From: Eubacterium nodatum ATCC 33099
GTDB lineage: Bacteria; Bacillota; Clostridia; Peptostreptococcales; Anaerovoracaceae
Reading direction: 5' to 3'
DNA length: 11,444 nucleotides
NCBI GenBank assembly: GCA_000510425.1
Contig: AZKM01000005.1
Location: 1-11,444, forward strand
Shown here: positions 11,136-11,444 of the stretch, piece by piece
Numbering within the stretch: the stretch's first letter is position 1
How the letters are laid out: each line of letters starts with the position of its first letter
Made by a program: the position numbers and the translations under genes
The notes under the pieces: model-generated
The model's input: the letters and a program-made list of their open reading frames with translations, nothing else
Database searches by the model: none
Told to the model about the DNA's origin: nothing

Positions 11136-11444
11136 CTCAGCTACGCAATAAACAACGCCTAATTCGGCTTTTTAAATATTTATACCGTGAAACGGATGAA
11201 GAACATCCGGTTACTACCAACGAGTTGGTGGAGATTTTTACGGAGGCCAGCGCCAATGCTGCCCGGAAGACGGTGAAGGACGACATTGATGTGCTGGTAG
11301 CGGAAGGCTATGACATAGTAACCATCAAGAGTTACTATAATGCTTTTTTCATGGCCAGCCGTGAATTCGAGTTGCCGGAGCTGAAGCTGCTCATTGATGC
11401 GGTTTCTTCTTCACGCTTCATTTCCAAGGCGAAGTGCGACCAGC
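11132..11444 (+). CDS. WYL-domain transcriptional regulator, N-terminal part (partial)
   Basis: An ATG at 11132-11134 overlaps the stop of the HTH gene, and the frame stays open to the end of the window, giving 104 residues. The N-terminal winged helix (RNKQRLIRLFKYLYRETDEE, then TTNELVEIF and KTVKDDIDVLVAEGYDIVTI) and the following SYYNAFFMASREFELPELKLLIDAV are typical of WYL/YafY-type regulators just before the WYL domain. The WYL and WCX domains lie outside the window. The start is supported by translational coupling. Such regulators often control neighbouring defence or mobile genes through a nucleotide- or ligand-binding WYL domain; here the targets cannot be seen. The gene at 1-252 shows the complementary end of the same kind of protein. 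Confidence 0.82.
   Translation, partial: MTQLRNKQRLIRLFKYLYRETDEEHPVTTNELVEIFTEASANAARKTVKDDIDVLVAEGYDIVTIKSYYNAFFMASREFELPELKLLIDAVSSSRFISKAKCDQ

Noticed and set aside
1..11444. CRISPR array, tRNA, rRNA or replication origin
   Set aside because: No regularly spaced repeats, no cloverleaf-like segment, no rRNA core sequence and no DnaA-box cluster were seen on either strand.

Overview
The window looks like an accessory, IS-rich stretch of a Bacillota (Firmicutes) genome, probably a Clostridia- or Erysipelotrichia-like anaerobe. Strong AGGAGG-type ribosome binding sites, a sigma-54 activator of the RocR type, an NhaC-family carrier and the IS set (ISL3, IS3, IS110) point that way; the lineage is inference.

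Left flank (1-2518): the 3' end of a WYL-domain regulator gene, then a truncated and frameshifted ISL3-family transposase with its right terminus near 1261. Seven bases later comes a 1.25-kb IS3-family element (1269-2518) with 19/22 matching terminal repeats. Its orfA/orfB junction appears damaged: the frameshift T-run is one T short and the orfB start region has a second frame break.

Centre (2538-8530): one minus-strand metabolic module. In transcription order it holds a guanidino-modifying enzyme paralogue (7373-8317), a PAS/AAA+/Fis sigma-54 activator (5872-7257), a second paralogue (4726-5673), a C-terminally truncated M28-like peptidase (4291-4722) and an NhaC-family antiporter (2731-4269). 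Both enzyme genes are preceded by near-perfect -24/-12 sigma-54 promoters (5742-5758 and 8402-8418) with upstream dyads that could be enhancers. The activator has its own good sigma-70 promoter (7294-7322). The picture is a self-contained, substrate-induced system that takes up and hydrolyses, or transfers a group from, arginine or a related guanidino compound. The exact substrate is not readable from the sequence.

Right flank (8530-11444): about 700 bases with no convincing gene but with RNA-like stems, then an IS110-family transposase broken by one frameshift near 9930. Its upstream 190 bases have several stem-loops and are a candidate bridge RNA. A small HTH gene with an unusual C-terminal tail follows, overlapping by 4 bases the start of a second WYL regulator that runs off the window.

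A perfect 23-bp inverted repeat (2515-2537 and 10595-10617) brackets the metabolic module plus the IS110 copy, which suggests that the 8.1-kb segment is or was a discrete unit. The IS3 element appears to have inserted into the left repeat, using TGCA as its target duplication.
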